NCBI GenBank assembly: GCA_937958995.1
Contig: CALGAP010000012.1
Coordinates: 1 to 15,882, forward strand
DNA from: an uncultured Chitinophagaceae bacterium
Lineage (GTDB): Bacteria > Bacteroidota > Bacteroidia > Chitinophagales > Chitinophagaceae
Reading direction: 5' to 3'
DNA length: 15,882 bases
The position numbers were made by a program, and so were the translations under genes. The notes under the pieces are model-generated. The model worked only from the letters and a program-made list of their open reading frames with translations, had not been told where the DNA came from and searched no databases. Below are positions 1 through 7,029 of this stretch, piece after piece. The stretch's first letter is position 1. Each line of letters begins with the position of its first letter.

Positions 1-642
1 CTCACCGCGCTGGTCGGTCCTTCGGGCAGCGGCAAGAGCACCGTCCTGCGGCTCATCGCCCGGTTCTACGATCCGGATCGGGGGACGGTGACGATGGGCG
101 GGGAAGATGTCCGCGGCATGGACCCGGAAGCGTTGATGCAGAAGGTGTCGATGGTGTTCCAGGACGTGTACCTGTTCGAGGATACGATCGCCGGCAATAT
201 CCGGTTCGGACGGCGCGACGCGACCCGGGAAGAGATCGAGGAAGCGGCGCGGCTCGCCGGCTGCCACGACTTCATCATGAAGCTGCCGGACGGCTACGAC
301 ACGATGGTCGGCGAAGGCGGCAGCACGCTCTCGGGCGGGGAGAAGCAGCGGATCTCCATCGCCCGGGCGCTGCTGAAGGATGCGCCGATCATCCTGCTCG
401 ACGAAGCGACCGCTTCGCTCGATCCCGAGAACGAAGCGGAGATCCAGCAGGCGATCGACCGGCTGGTGCGCGGCCGGACGGTGATCGTCGTCGCCCACCG
501 GCTGAAGACGGTGCGGCACGCCGACCGGATCGTCGTGATGGATCAGGGGCGGATCGCGGAGCAAGGCCACCATGACGAGCTGCTCGCGGCGAACGGCTTG
601 TATGCCCGGCTGTGGCGGCGGCAGATGCAAGAGGCGGGCTGA
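1..642 (+). CDS. ABC exporter, C-terminal ATPase domain (5' partial)
   Basis: The window opens inside this gene; 213 residues are visible before the TGA at 640-642. They form a nearly complete ATP-binding domain: Walker A GPSGSGKST (visible residues 6-14), Q-loop glutamine at 54 in VFQDVYLFEDT, signature LSGGEKQ (110-116), Walker B IILLDEA with D134/E135, and H-loop histidine 166 in VVAHRL. Ending shortly after the H-loop with an arginine-rich tail is usual for membrane-domain/ATPase fusion half-exporters of Bacillales, so a transmembrane domain is expected upstream of the window. It would power export of a small molecule, lipid or peptide; the substrate cannot be told. The gene is very GC-rich (41 of 60 bases in the line at 361), unlike the DNA from 4428 on. 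A terminator follows about 85 bases after the stop, so it is transcriptionally separate from the next genes. Confidence 0.95.
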   Translation, partial: LTALVGPSGSGKSTVLRLIARFYDPDRGTVTMGGEDVRGMDPEALMQKVSMVFQDVYLFEDTIAGNIRFGRRDATREEIEEAARLAGCHDFIMKLPDGYDTMVGEGGSTLSGGEKQRISIARALLKDAPIILLDEATASLDPENEAEIQQAIDRLVRGRTVIVVAHRLKTVRHADRIVVMDQGRIAEQGHHDELLAANGLYARLWRRQMQEAG

Positions 643-725
643 TTGCCGCGCTGTTGCGCCGTATCCGGCGGCAGAAGCTGCTTGAGGCGGGGTTGCCTGT
701 ATCATGCGAGCTATAACCCGGTGAT

Positions 726-766
726 AAAAGCCAGACTACTCCATCGTGAGTACTCTGGCTTTTTTC
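726..766 (+). terminator. Rho-independent terminator after ABC gene
   Basis: A perfect 10-bp stem pairs 726-735 (AAAAGCCAGA) with 754-763 (TCTGGCTTTT). After one C-C mismatch, four more pairs (737-740 with 749-752) close an 8-base loop. A run of Ts ends at 765. The A-run on the left arm would also let it work for reverse-strand transcription, but no reverse-strand gene is seen nearby. Confidence 0.88.
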
Positions 767-800
767 TGCGACTGGCCAAACAGAAGCTGTATTGAATCGG

Positions 801-978
801 CCGTAACGTGGATACCACGTTACAGAGTCGCGGGGAACCTAGCAGAAACTGCTGTAACGTGGATACCACGTTACAGGGTCAAGCGGAACCGGACAGAAGC
901 TGTTGTAACGTGTATGCCACGTTACAGAGGCACGAGGAGCCGAGCAGAAGCCGCTGTAACGTGCATACCGCGTTACAG
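801..978. repeat. Four palindromic 25-bp hairpins at 51-bp period
   Basis: The copies lie at 801-825, 852-876, 903-927 and 954-978, so starts are exactly 51 bp apart. Each reads like CTGTAACGTG, a 5-base loop (GATAC, GATAC, TATGC, CATAC), then CACGTTACAG, giving 8-10 bp arms. Two of the changes keep pairing as T-G wobbles: copy 3 at the outermost base and copy 4 in the right arm (CGCGTTACAG). Copy 1 has one mismatch in its outer arm. The 26-bp spacers resemble each other (for example CAGAAGCTG, CAGAAACTG and CAGAAGCCG just before a hairpin), so the unit is a 51-bp tandem duplication rather than a CRISPR array. No further copy was seen in the window. The role is unknown: operator sites, RNA hairpins and a dispersed intergenic repeat family are all possible. 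Confidence 0.92.
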
Positions 979-981
979 CAG

Positions 982-987
982 TATAAT
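982..987 (+). promoter_or_regulatory. Possible -10 box downstream of hairpin copy 4
   Basis: A perfect TATAAT sits three bases after hairpin copy 4. The -35 position 16-18 bp upstream falls inside that hairpin (about 958-965) and has no TTGACA-like hexamer, nor is there an extended TGn motif. If it is a real promoter it would depend on an activator or be controlled through the hairpin. It would drive the helicase at 1208 with a leader of roughly 210 bases. Confidence 0.35.
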
Positions 988-1055
988 GCCGCGCTGCGGT
1001 CCTTATCGGACTTTTGTAATGTTAATTGTTCTGTCGTAGAAAAAAAGGAGTTGAA

Positions 1056-1265
1056 ATGGTGCTTTTTTTGGAAGGGCTCGTTACGGTCACTTGCTTTATG
1101 TTGTTGTTTATTATTTTTGGGCCACTCCGTTCGACGCGGGAAAGAAGGACTATCAAACGCGGGTGTCGAATATTGGAAGTCGAGGAAAAGGATTCGGTGG
1201 TGGCAACATGCTTCAACCCGGTTTGTACGAGCAGGTCATCAATGACTGCCTGGAATCCGAACTGA
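1056..1265 (+). CDS. Doubtful small membrane ORF upstream of and overlapping the helicase
   Basis: A 69-codon frame starts at ATG 1056, five bases after AAAGGAG (1044-1050), which is the best ribosome binding site in this part of the window. Residues about 4-22 are hydrophobic (FLEGLVTVTCFMLLFIIFG) and could span a membrane; the rest is basic and unremarkable. Its stop at 1263-1265 lies 58 bases past the helicase ATG at 1208, in a different frame. Ribosomes translating it would pass over the weakly primed helicase start. It could be a leader peptide, a small membrane protein or chance. I recognise no family. Confidence 0.22.
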   Translation: MVLFLEGLVTVTCFMLLFIIFGPLRSTRERRTIKRGCRILEVEEKDSVVATCFNPVCTSRSSMTAWNPN

Positions 1266-4200
1266 CGAAATTGAATGACGATTGGCACGCAGATAAAGGC
1301 AAACTGGACCGTGCCGAATCGGCTGCGATATTGGGACAATACATGGGGCGTCTGCTCGCGCGGGTCATGGAGTACCTCGATCAAGGAGATAAGGTGGTCA
1401 GGGACCGGGTCGCGCTCTGCAACGCCATCATCCGATACACGATTGAGTATCTCGAAAATTCGGCCTCGGGCAGGCTTGATCCCGAACTGATCGCCAGCCT
1501 CAAGGGGCAGCTCATTCACCGGGACGCCGAGATGCTGCTGGAGTTGATCGACAAAAGTCGGGCTCAGGCGCCCCAATCGCGCGTCCGCCCCGACACCCCG
1601 CTGTCCGTCAGCTCTCTTTTTACCGGAGACAAAAGAGAGCCGAGCATGATGGCAGAACTGAAGAAAGAGATCGTCACGAGCGATCGGATTGACTTCCTGG
1701 TGTCGTTCATCAAGTTCAGCGGCCTTCGGCTGCTGCTCGATGAACTACGGGCGTTCACGCAGCGCGGCGGCGAGCTCCGCGTCATCACGACCAGCTACAT
1801 GGGGGCGACGGACTACAAAGCCATCCGGGAGCTGGTCAAGCTGCCGAACACTGAAGTGAAAATCTCCTACGATACGAAAACGACCCGCCTTCACGCGAAG
1901 GCTTATCTGTTCTGGCGGCACACCGGCTTCAGCACGCTGTACATCGGATCCTCCAATATTTCGGAATCGGCCATGACTTCAGGGCTCGAATGGAATGTCA
2001 GGCTGTCCCAGCAAGATGCTCCGGATCTCGTTACAAAGGTCGAGGTCACTTTCGAGCATTACTGGAACAATCCGGAGTTCGTGACGTTCATCCCGCAGTT
2101 GCATGAACAGCAATTGCGACAGGCCTTGAAGGCGGAGCGTTCCTGGCAATCCGACGATCACGGCGCACTGGGGTACTATTTCGACATCCAGCCTTACTAC
2201 TACCAGCAGGAAATCCTCGACAAGCTTCAGGCGGAGCGGGAGGTGCACGGGAGGTACCGCAATCTCGTCGTGGCGGCGACGGGAACGGGGAAGACCGTCA
2301 TTTCCGCATTCGACTACCGCCGGTACTGCCGGCAAAATCCCGGCAAGCCGAACCGGCTGCTATTCGTCGCGCATCGCAAAGAGATTTTGCAGCAAAGTCT
2401 GGCCTGTTTCCGGTCGATCCTGCGGGACCTGAACTTCGGCGACATCATGGTAGCGGGGCAGATGCCGGAACAGATTGATCATCTGTTCGTCTCCATCCAG
2501 TCGCTGAACTCCAGGGATCTGTTCGCACAGACGCCGCCGGATTTCTACGACTTCATCATCATCGACGAATTCCATCACGCGGCTGCGCCGTCATACCAAC
2601 AGTTGTTGTCGTATTATCAGCCGAAGATATTACTTGGATTGACTGCGACGCCAGAGCGCGCGGACGGGAAGCGGGTGACGGATTATTTCGACGGCCGGGT
2701 CGCCGCGGAGATTCGTTTATACGAAGCAATCGAGCGCAAGCTGCTCAGTCCTTTTCACTATTTCGGTGTCACGGACTCGGTCGACTTAAGCGAAGTGAAA
2801 TGGCGATTCGGCAAATACGACGAGGCCGAACTGGAAAAAGTTTTCGTACTGCAGGAGCGGACGGCCCGGGAGCGGGCGCGGTTCATTTTCGAGGCGGTGG
2901 AGCGATATTGCACGGACATTCGGGATGTGATCGGGATCGGGTTCTGTGTGAGCCAGCGGCACGCCGCGTTTATGGCCGAGCAGTTCAATGCCTTCGGCGT
3001 TCCCTCCGCGTATCTGACCGCCGAATCGCCGGACGACGTGCGGGATGCGGTCAAGAAGCGGTTGGTACAGAAGGAGATCCATTTTGTGTTTGTCGTGGAT
3101 CTGTATAACGAGGGTGTGGACATCCCGGAAGTGAACACCGTGCTTTTCTTGAGGCCGACGGAAAGCTTGACCGTGTTCCTTCAACAGCTCGGCCGTGGAC
3201 TGCGGCTATGCGAAGGCAAAGAAGCGCTGACGGTACTCGACTTCGTCGGGCAGGCCCATCGGGAGTACAACTTCGAGCAGCGGTACCAGGCGCTCCTGCC
3301 GCGGACGCGCCGGTCGATCGTGCGTGAGATCGAGCAAGGGTTCGCCAATGTGCCGAAGGGTTGCTCCATCATCCTAGAGCGGAAGGCGCAGGAGATCATC
3401 CTCGCGCATATCCGGGCTTCGATCAACAATCTGCGGAACATCCGGCGCAAGGTCGTCGACTACTTCGCGCACCATCGGGATTGGCAGGTCGGGGAGTTTT
3501 TCGAAGATTACCACGTGAAGCCGCTCGAGGTGTATCGCCGCGACGTGACGGTCTACGGGCTGGGTGTGCGGGAGAAGGTTGTGGCTTGCGAGGAGCCGCT
3601 CGGCGATTCTCGGGAGCGGGTGTTGGCCGCCGGGCTGGAGCGGTTGTCGTTCTGCAATTCGGCGCGGTTCATCCAGTTCTCGTTGCGGGTGTTGGAGCGG
3701 ATTCGCGAAGGCCTCGATCGGGAATTGGCGGATTTAAATGTGGCCGAACGCAAAATGCTGCTTATGCTGTACTACACGTTCTGGAATGTCGGATTGTCGG
3801 ATTTGGAGGGGCAGCCTTTCCGCACGGTAGAAGAGGCGTTGTATTGGCTGATCGGGCATCCGTTGGCCTATGCGGAGTTGTGCGATCTGCTGCGGTACCA
3901 GTACGAGCGGATCGACATCGTCGGGCGGCCGGTCGACGGGCTCGACGAGGACATTCCGTTAGACCTGTACTGCAACTACACAACCGACCAGATTCTGGCC
4001 GCACTCGGGCGGCATCAGGCGTGGAAGCACCGGCACTTCCAGGAAGGGGTCCTCTATGTAGAGGATCGGAACATGGACGTGTTCTTCGTCACGTTGGTGA
4101 AGTCCGAGAAAGATTACTCGCCCACGACGATGTACCAGGATTACGCGGTGAATGAGCGGGTTTTCCACTGGCAGTCGCAGAGCCGTACGACGGTCGATTC

Positions 4201-4420
4201 GCCGACAGGGCGGCGGTATATCAATCAGGGGAAGACTCGGCACCCGGTCCTGTTCTTCGTCCGAGAGAAGAAGCGGAACGAAAGCGGCGTGACGATGCCC
4301 TACACCTGCGTCGGGCTGGCCGATTACCGCAGCCACCGCGGCTCGGCACCGATCAGCATGGAATGGACGATGCGCGAACCGCTGCCGGCGTTTGTGCTGG
4401 ATGTGGCGGGGCGGGGGTGA
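1208..4420 (+). CDS. PLD-nuclease / SF2 helicase / DUF3427 protein
   Basis: This 1070-aa protein probably acts on nucleic acid by coupling an ATP-driven SF2 motor to a phospholipase-D-type nuclease. The PLD motif lies at about 229-250 (HAK at 229-231, GSSN at 247-250). Helicase motifs follow: Walker A ATGTGKT (357-363), DEFH box (453-456), TATP (479-482), and motif VI QQLGRGLR (659-666). The last 300 or so residues match DUF3427, with FHWQSQ and a late YRSHRG-SAPI-EW pattern near the end. I chose ATG 1208 because MLQPGLYEQVINDCLESEL is how the family begins. The frame stays open to ATG 1091, but that extension shows no family-like sequence. No strong Shine-Dalgarno precedes 1208. The gene is GC-rich, like the ABC gene. 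The HNH gene starts 7 bases after its stop, so they form an operon. Relatives occur in defence islands; a defence role here is inference. Confidence 0.9.
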   Translation: MLQPGLYEQVINDCLESELTKLNDDWHADKGKLDRAESAAILGQYMGRLLARVMEYLDQGDKVVRDRVALCNAIIRYTIEYLENSASGRLDPELIASLKGQLIHRDAEMLLELIDKSRAQAPQSRVRPDTPLSVSSLFTGDKREPSMMAELKKEIVTSDRIDFLVSFIKFSGLRLLLDELRAFTQRGGELRVITTSYMGATDYKAIRELVKLPNTEVKISYDTKTTRLHAKAYLFWRHTGFSTLYIGSSNISESAMTSGLEWNVRLSQQDAPDLVTKVEVTFEHYWNNPEFVTFIPQLHEQQLRQALKAERSWQSDDHGALGYYFDIQPYYYQQEILDKLQAEREVHGRYRNLVVAATGTGKTVISAFDYRRYCRQNPGKPNRLLFVAHRKEILQQSLACFRSILRDLNFGDIMVAGQMPEQIDHLFVSIQSLNSRDLFAQTPPDFYDFIIIDEFHHAAAPSYQQLLSYYQPKILLGLTATPERADGKRVTDYFDGRVAAEIRLYEAIERKLLSPFHYFGVTDSVDLSEVKWRFGKYDEAELEKVFVLQERTARERARFIFEAVERYCTDIRDVIGIGFCVSQRHAAFMAEQFNAFGVPSAYLTAESPDDVRDAVKKRLVQKEIHFVFVVDLYNEGVDIPEVNTVLFLRPTESLTVFLQQLGRGLRLCEGKEALTVLDFVGQAHREYNFEQRYQALLPRTRRSIVREIEQGFANVPKGCSIILERKAQEIILAHIRASINNLRNIRRKVVDYFAHHRDWQVGEFFEDYHVKPLEVYRRDVTVYGLGVREKVVACEEPLGDSRERVLAAGLERLSFCNSARFIQFSLRVLERIREGLDRELADLNVAERKMLLMLYYTFWNVGLSDLEGQPFRTVEEALYWLIGHPLAYAELCDLLRYQYERIDIVGRPVDGLDEDIPLDLYCNYTTDQILAALGRHQAWKHRHFQEGVLYVEDRNMDVFFVTLVKSEKDYSPTTMYQDYAVNERVFHWQSQSRTTVDSPTGRRYINQGKTRHPVLFFVREKKRNESGVTMPYTCVGLADYRSHRGSAPISMEWTMREPLPAFVLDVAGRG

Positions 4421-4427
4421 AGATACG

Positions 4428-5365
4428 ATGAAGATTTATGTAAATTTGACTGATAGTGATTGGTTCAATCTTCTTGTCAGAGAACAGCCAGACGAATTGA
4501 ACTTTTGGCGTCCAGGTGGAAAACAAGGATTCAGAGCACTTAAACCGAATGAGCTGTTCTTGTTTAAATTGCACAGTCCATCGAACTTCATTGTGGGCGG
4601 CGGTTTCTTTGTTCGGCATGTTTTTTTGCCACTTTCTTTGGCATGGGAAGCTTTTAAAACAAAAATGGAATGCCAAATCACAAGGCATTCAGGAATGCAA
4701 TTTATAAATATCGTAATAGTGATTACAGAACGGACCCCTGATCCAAAAATTCGGTTGCATTATCTTGCCAAAGCCATTCTTTTTTAGTCGAGAAAATTGG
4801 ATTCCAGCGCCAGAAGATTGGAATGAATATAAAAATATGGTTCGAAAAACTTACGATACAAACACACCATTGGGTATGCAATTGTACGATAATGTTATGA
4901 ATGTTTTTAAATGAGCGTCAAATTGATCAACCCCAACCAAATACTGTAAGTGGAAGCATTGCTCGATATGGGCCCGGTCGAATCGTATATCCGAGAATAT
5001 GCCAAGGAACATTTAAGATATTGGTTACAGAGGCGTATCATCGCCGTTGGTGCTATTATTGGTGGTAATACGCTCCCAGCATTGGAAGCAGCCCATATCA
5101 AACCTATTCTGAAAAGGGTCCCCATTTAACCAGTAATGGGTTGTTGCTCCGAAGAGATTTCCATGCATTATTTGATCGCGGATACATCACAGTGAATGAG
5201 GAACTGAGAATTGAGGTTAGCAAGCGAATTAAAGAAGAATATGGCGACGGACGCGAGTATTACGCTTTTCATGGGAAGAAGCTGGCGGTAATTCCTGATA
5301 GATTTGATGAACGACCGGCAAAGCATTTTTTACTTTGGCACAATGAGAATATTTATTTGGGATAA
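4428..5365 (+). pseudogene. HNH endonuclease broken by six frameshifts
   Basis: Read across frames, this is a family-like HNH endonuclease of about 311 aa. The intact N-terminus (4428-4665) contains NFWRPGG and FLFKLHSP-NFIVGGGFF. The C-terminus (about 5108-5365) contains NGLLLRRDFHALFDRGYITV and ends LLWHNENIYLG. The catalytic core around AAHIKP, SNG and DFH is still readable. Frame is lost near 4661-4665 (A run, one base short), 4735-4738 (one extra C), 4752 (extra C), 4909-4911 (extra A), 5049-5050 (extra G) and 5106-5107 (one base short). Restoring these gives one continuous frame with no nonsense codon. The ATG lies 7 bases after the helicase stop, with GGGGGTGA over that stop acting as Shine-Dalgarno. 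Composition (about 43% GC in the line at 5221) lies between its neighbours. HNH enzymes cut double-stranded DNA. It could instead be intact with sequencing errors. Confidence 0.88.
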
Positions 5366-5568
5366 TTTCATTTGGAATTGATTTGAGGTACTGATATGTT
5401 TGAACCTGTTTTCCTGAGGACTTCATCTTCATGGAGATGAGGCATAGGATTACTTGATGTATGTTGAATTTATAGTCCTGAAGGAATAGGTAGGCAATAA
5501 GGCAAGTAATACAATATTGATTGATTTGTAAATGCTAATTGCCCGGATTTCGATTGGAGATTGATGTT
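5366..5568 (+). other. Leader of the five-gene operon, with a hairpin
   Basis: No gene is seen in these 203 bases. An 8-bp hairpin with one T-G wobble pairs 5421-5428 with 5435-5442 around a TCATGG loop. No T-run follows it, so it is not a terminator. TACAAT at 5510-5515 is a fair -10 hexamer but lacks a matching -35, so I cannot place the operon promoter with confidence. The promoter should lie here, or transcription may read through from the helicase/HNH unit, since no terminator separates them. Confidence 0.4.
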
Positions 5569-7029
5569 ATGCGAAAGGGCACGCAAAATACAATACGTAA
5601 AGCTTATGATAGAAAACTTCAAATGGTTGTTACTGCAAAAGAAGCAGCAATAAATCAAGGATTTGAGCCAAATCGGTATGTGTGCGTTGTTTGTGAAGAA
5701 GAGGTCTATGTTGCGGCTGCTTATAGCACAGAAAGATCAGTTCATTTTAGACATCATAGAGGAAACAATAATGTCGAATGTGAATACTATTTAGGTCAAT
5801 TAACTGGAAATACAGATAGATTGTCTTTCAAGAGAGAAAGCCGTGAAGTTGGAGAGATATACTTTGACAATAAAAATAGAAATTTTTGCTTAGGTTTGCG
5901 ATTTAGTGTGGATGAGATAGAAGATTGCGAGAAAAATAACGTCTTTATAGAACTCAATACTGAGGATAAGAACAGAACATTATTAAAAATCAAAATTAAC
6001 CGAGAAAATTTTGCACCAGATACTGTTACACTATTCCCTCTTGCGAGATTTTCATCATCTTATTATCTATCCTTTTCAAGCGAAGAGGAAACGAGCAAGC
6101 GTCTGTTTTTTAGTCGGAGTAACACTCCGATCTTTTTCAGAATGATGGGACATGACCAAGCAGGTAGATGTAAATATGTGAGAGGAGGTGTGCTTTATAC
6201 AAATATAAAATACGTTGTTGTTTTTCCGCTAAAGAAATCGAGCTTAAAGAATCAGTTTCTTTTGAATGAATTTGATGTAGAAGATACTTTCGAATTTAAA
6301 ACAATGGATATGAGATTTATAGGGATGGTATTGAGTATTAAATATTTATCAAAAAATTTGGTTTCATTACTAAAATCATGGAATTATAAAGCGGAGACAA
6401 GTGAGGCATTAACGATTCTTTGGCCTCCTACTTATCTTACGGACAATAAATGCAATGTGAACGCTGATTATATTTACGTATATTCCAGCTTTAACTTGAT
6501 TCCAAAAGGAAATACTAATGTCCCCAGAGAGAATATCCGACTTGTAACATCAAATGTTTCAAGAATAAATCTGTTACCGCAGTCAATTATATTCAAGAAA
6601 AACGCTGAGATAATAATAGAAAAAAAAGATTCTATAACATTCAATAAAAAACATATTCAAAGTTACGCGAGAAAAGCGAATGTGTTCAAAGTTCCTGAGG
6701 ATGGATTATCGTACTTTATGTTCAACTGTTATGGAGTATCTCAATTGACGGTTAATCAAACGGTATATATGACCCCTGATTCTTTAATTATTGGTTATAA
6801 ACATAACTATCCTGTCACTTACATTGTTCAGGATGAACATCACGTTAAGTGCGGAAATGAGTTACTCGACGACATTCTCGCTCATTATAAAAAAACAGAG
6901 AATTTTGATGAATCAAAAATCGATCAAAATAGACTAAGTACACTCGCACTTCAGTATATTAAAAAATGTGAGATTGATGGAAAAATAAATACAGTGGTAA
7001 GACATTATTTTGAGGAGGGGCTATTATGA
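5569..7029 (+). CDS. Protein with N-terminal CoiA-like zinc module
   Basis: This 486-aa protein is the first gene of the operon. ATG 5569 is preferred because GGAG (5556-5559) sits nine bases upstream; a TTG at 5539 would add ten residues but has no site. Residues 39-71 carry C39-x2-C42, a HFRHH stretch (H59, H62, H63) and C71. This pattern resembles the zinc-binding N-terminal module of CoiA-like proteins, where a CxxC pair is followed by HFaH. The rest looks rich in short beta strands and matches nothing I recognise; no helicase, methyltransferase or evident nuclease motif is visible. The stop overlaps the next ATG (ATGA at 7026-7029). A DNA-binding or sensing role for the zinc module is inference. 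The gene is strongly AT-rich compared with 1-4420. Function in the complex is unknown. Confidence 0.85.
   Translation: MRKGTQNTIRKAYDRKLQMVVTAKEAAINQGFEPNRYVCVVCEEEVYVAAAYSTERSVHFRHHRGNNNVECEYYLGQLTGNTDRLSFKRESREVGEIYFDNKNRNFCLGLRFSVDEIEDCEKNNVFIELNTEDKNRTLLKIKINRENFAPDTVTLFPLARFSSSYYLSFSSEEETSKRLFFSRSNTPIFFRMMGHDQAGRCKYVRGGVLYTNIKYVVVFPLKKSSLKNQFLLNEFDVEDTFEFKTMDMRFIGMVLSIKYLSKNLVSLLKSWNYKAETSEALTILWPPTYLTDNKCNVNADYIYVYSSFNLIPKGNTNVPRENIRLVTSNVSRINLLPQSIIFKKNAEIIIEKKDSITFNKKHIQSYARKANVFKVPEDGLSYFMFNCYGVSQLTVNQTVYMTPDSLIIGYKHNYPVTYIVQDEHHVKCGNELLDDILAHYKKTENFDESKIDQNRLSTLALQYIKKCEIDGKINTVVRHYFEEGLL

Larger units (their letters stand above)
643..1207. other. Intergenic region between ABC gene and helicase
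   Basis: This 565-base stretch holds a terminator (726-766), a four-copy hairpin array (801-978), a TATAAT box (982-987) and a doubtful small ORF (from 1056). Long reading frames run through the repeats only because the 51-bp period is a multiple of three. One of them begins inside the terminator, and none has a ribosome binding site. I therefore treat the segment up to about 1040 as non-coding. The 9-mer CAGAAGCTG occurs exactly at 672-680, 781-789 and 894-902, with one-base variants at 843-851 and 945-953. Confidence 0.7.

Noticed and set aside
801..978. CRISPR-like array (25-bp palindromic repeats, 26-bp spacers)
   Set aside because: The spacers resemble one another, so the true unit is a 51-bp tandem repeat. 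There are only four units and no cas genes.
1091..1207. N-terminal extension of the helicase to ATG 1091
   Set aside because: The extra 39 residues do not look like the family, whose start matches MLQPGLYEQ at 1208.
746..1245. Open frames through the repeats giving 17-residue peptide repeats
   Set aside because: They stay open because 51 is a multiple of three. One starts within the terminator, neither has a ribosome binding site, and the repeat is conserved as a palindrome rather than as protein.
5487..5515. Sigma-A promoter with TACAAT at 5510
   Set aside because: No TTGACA-like hexamer lies 16-18 bases upstream, so it is not called as a promoter.
5539..5568. TTG start at 5539 for the first operon gene
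   Set aside because: ATG 5569 has GGAG at good spacing; the TTG has none.
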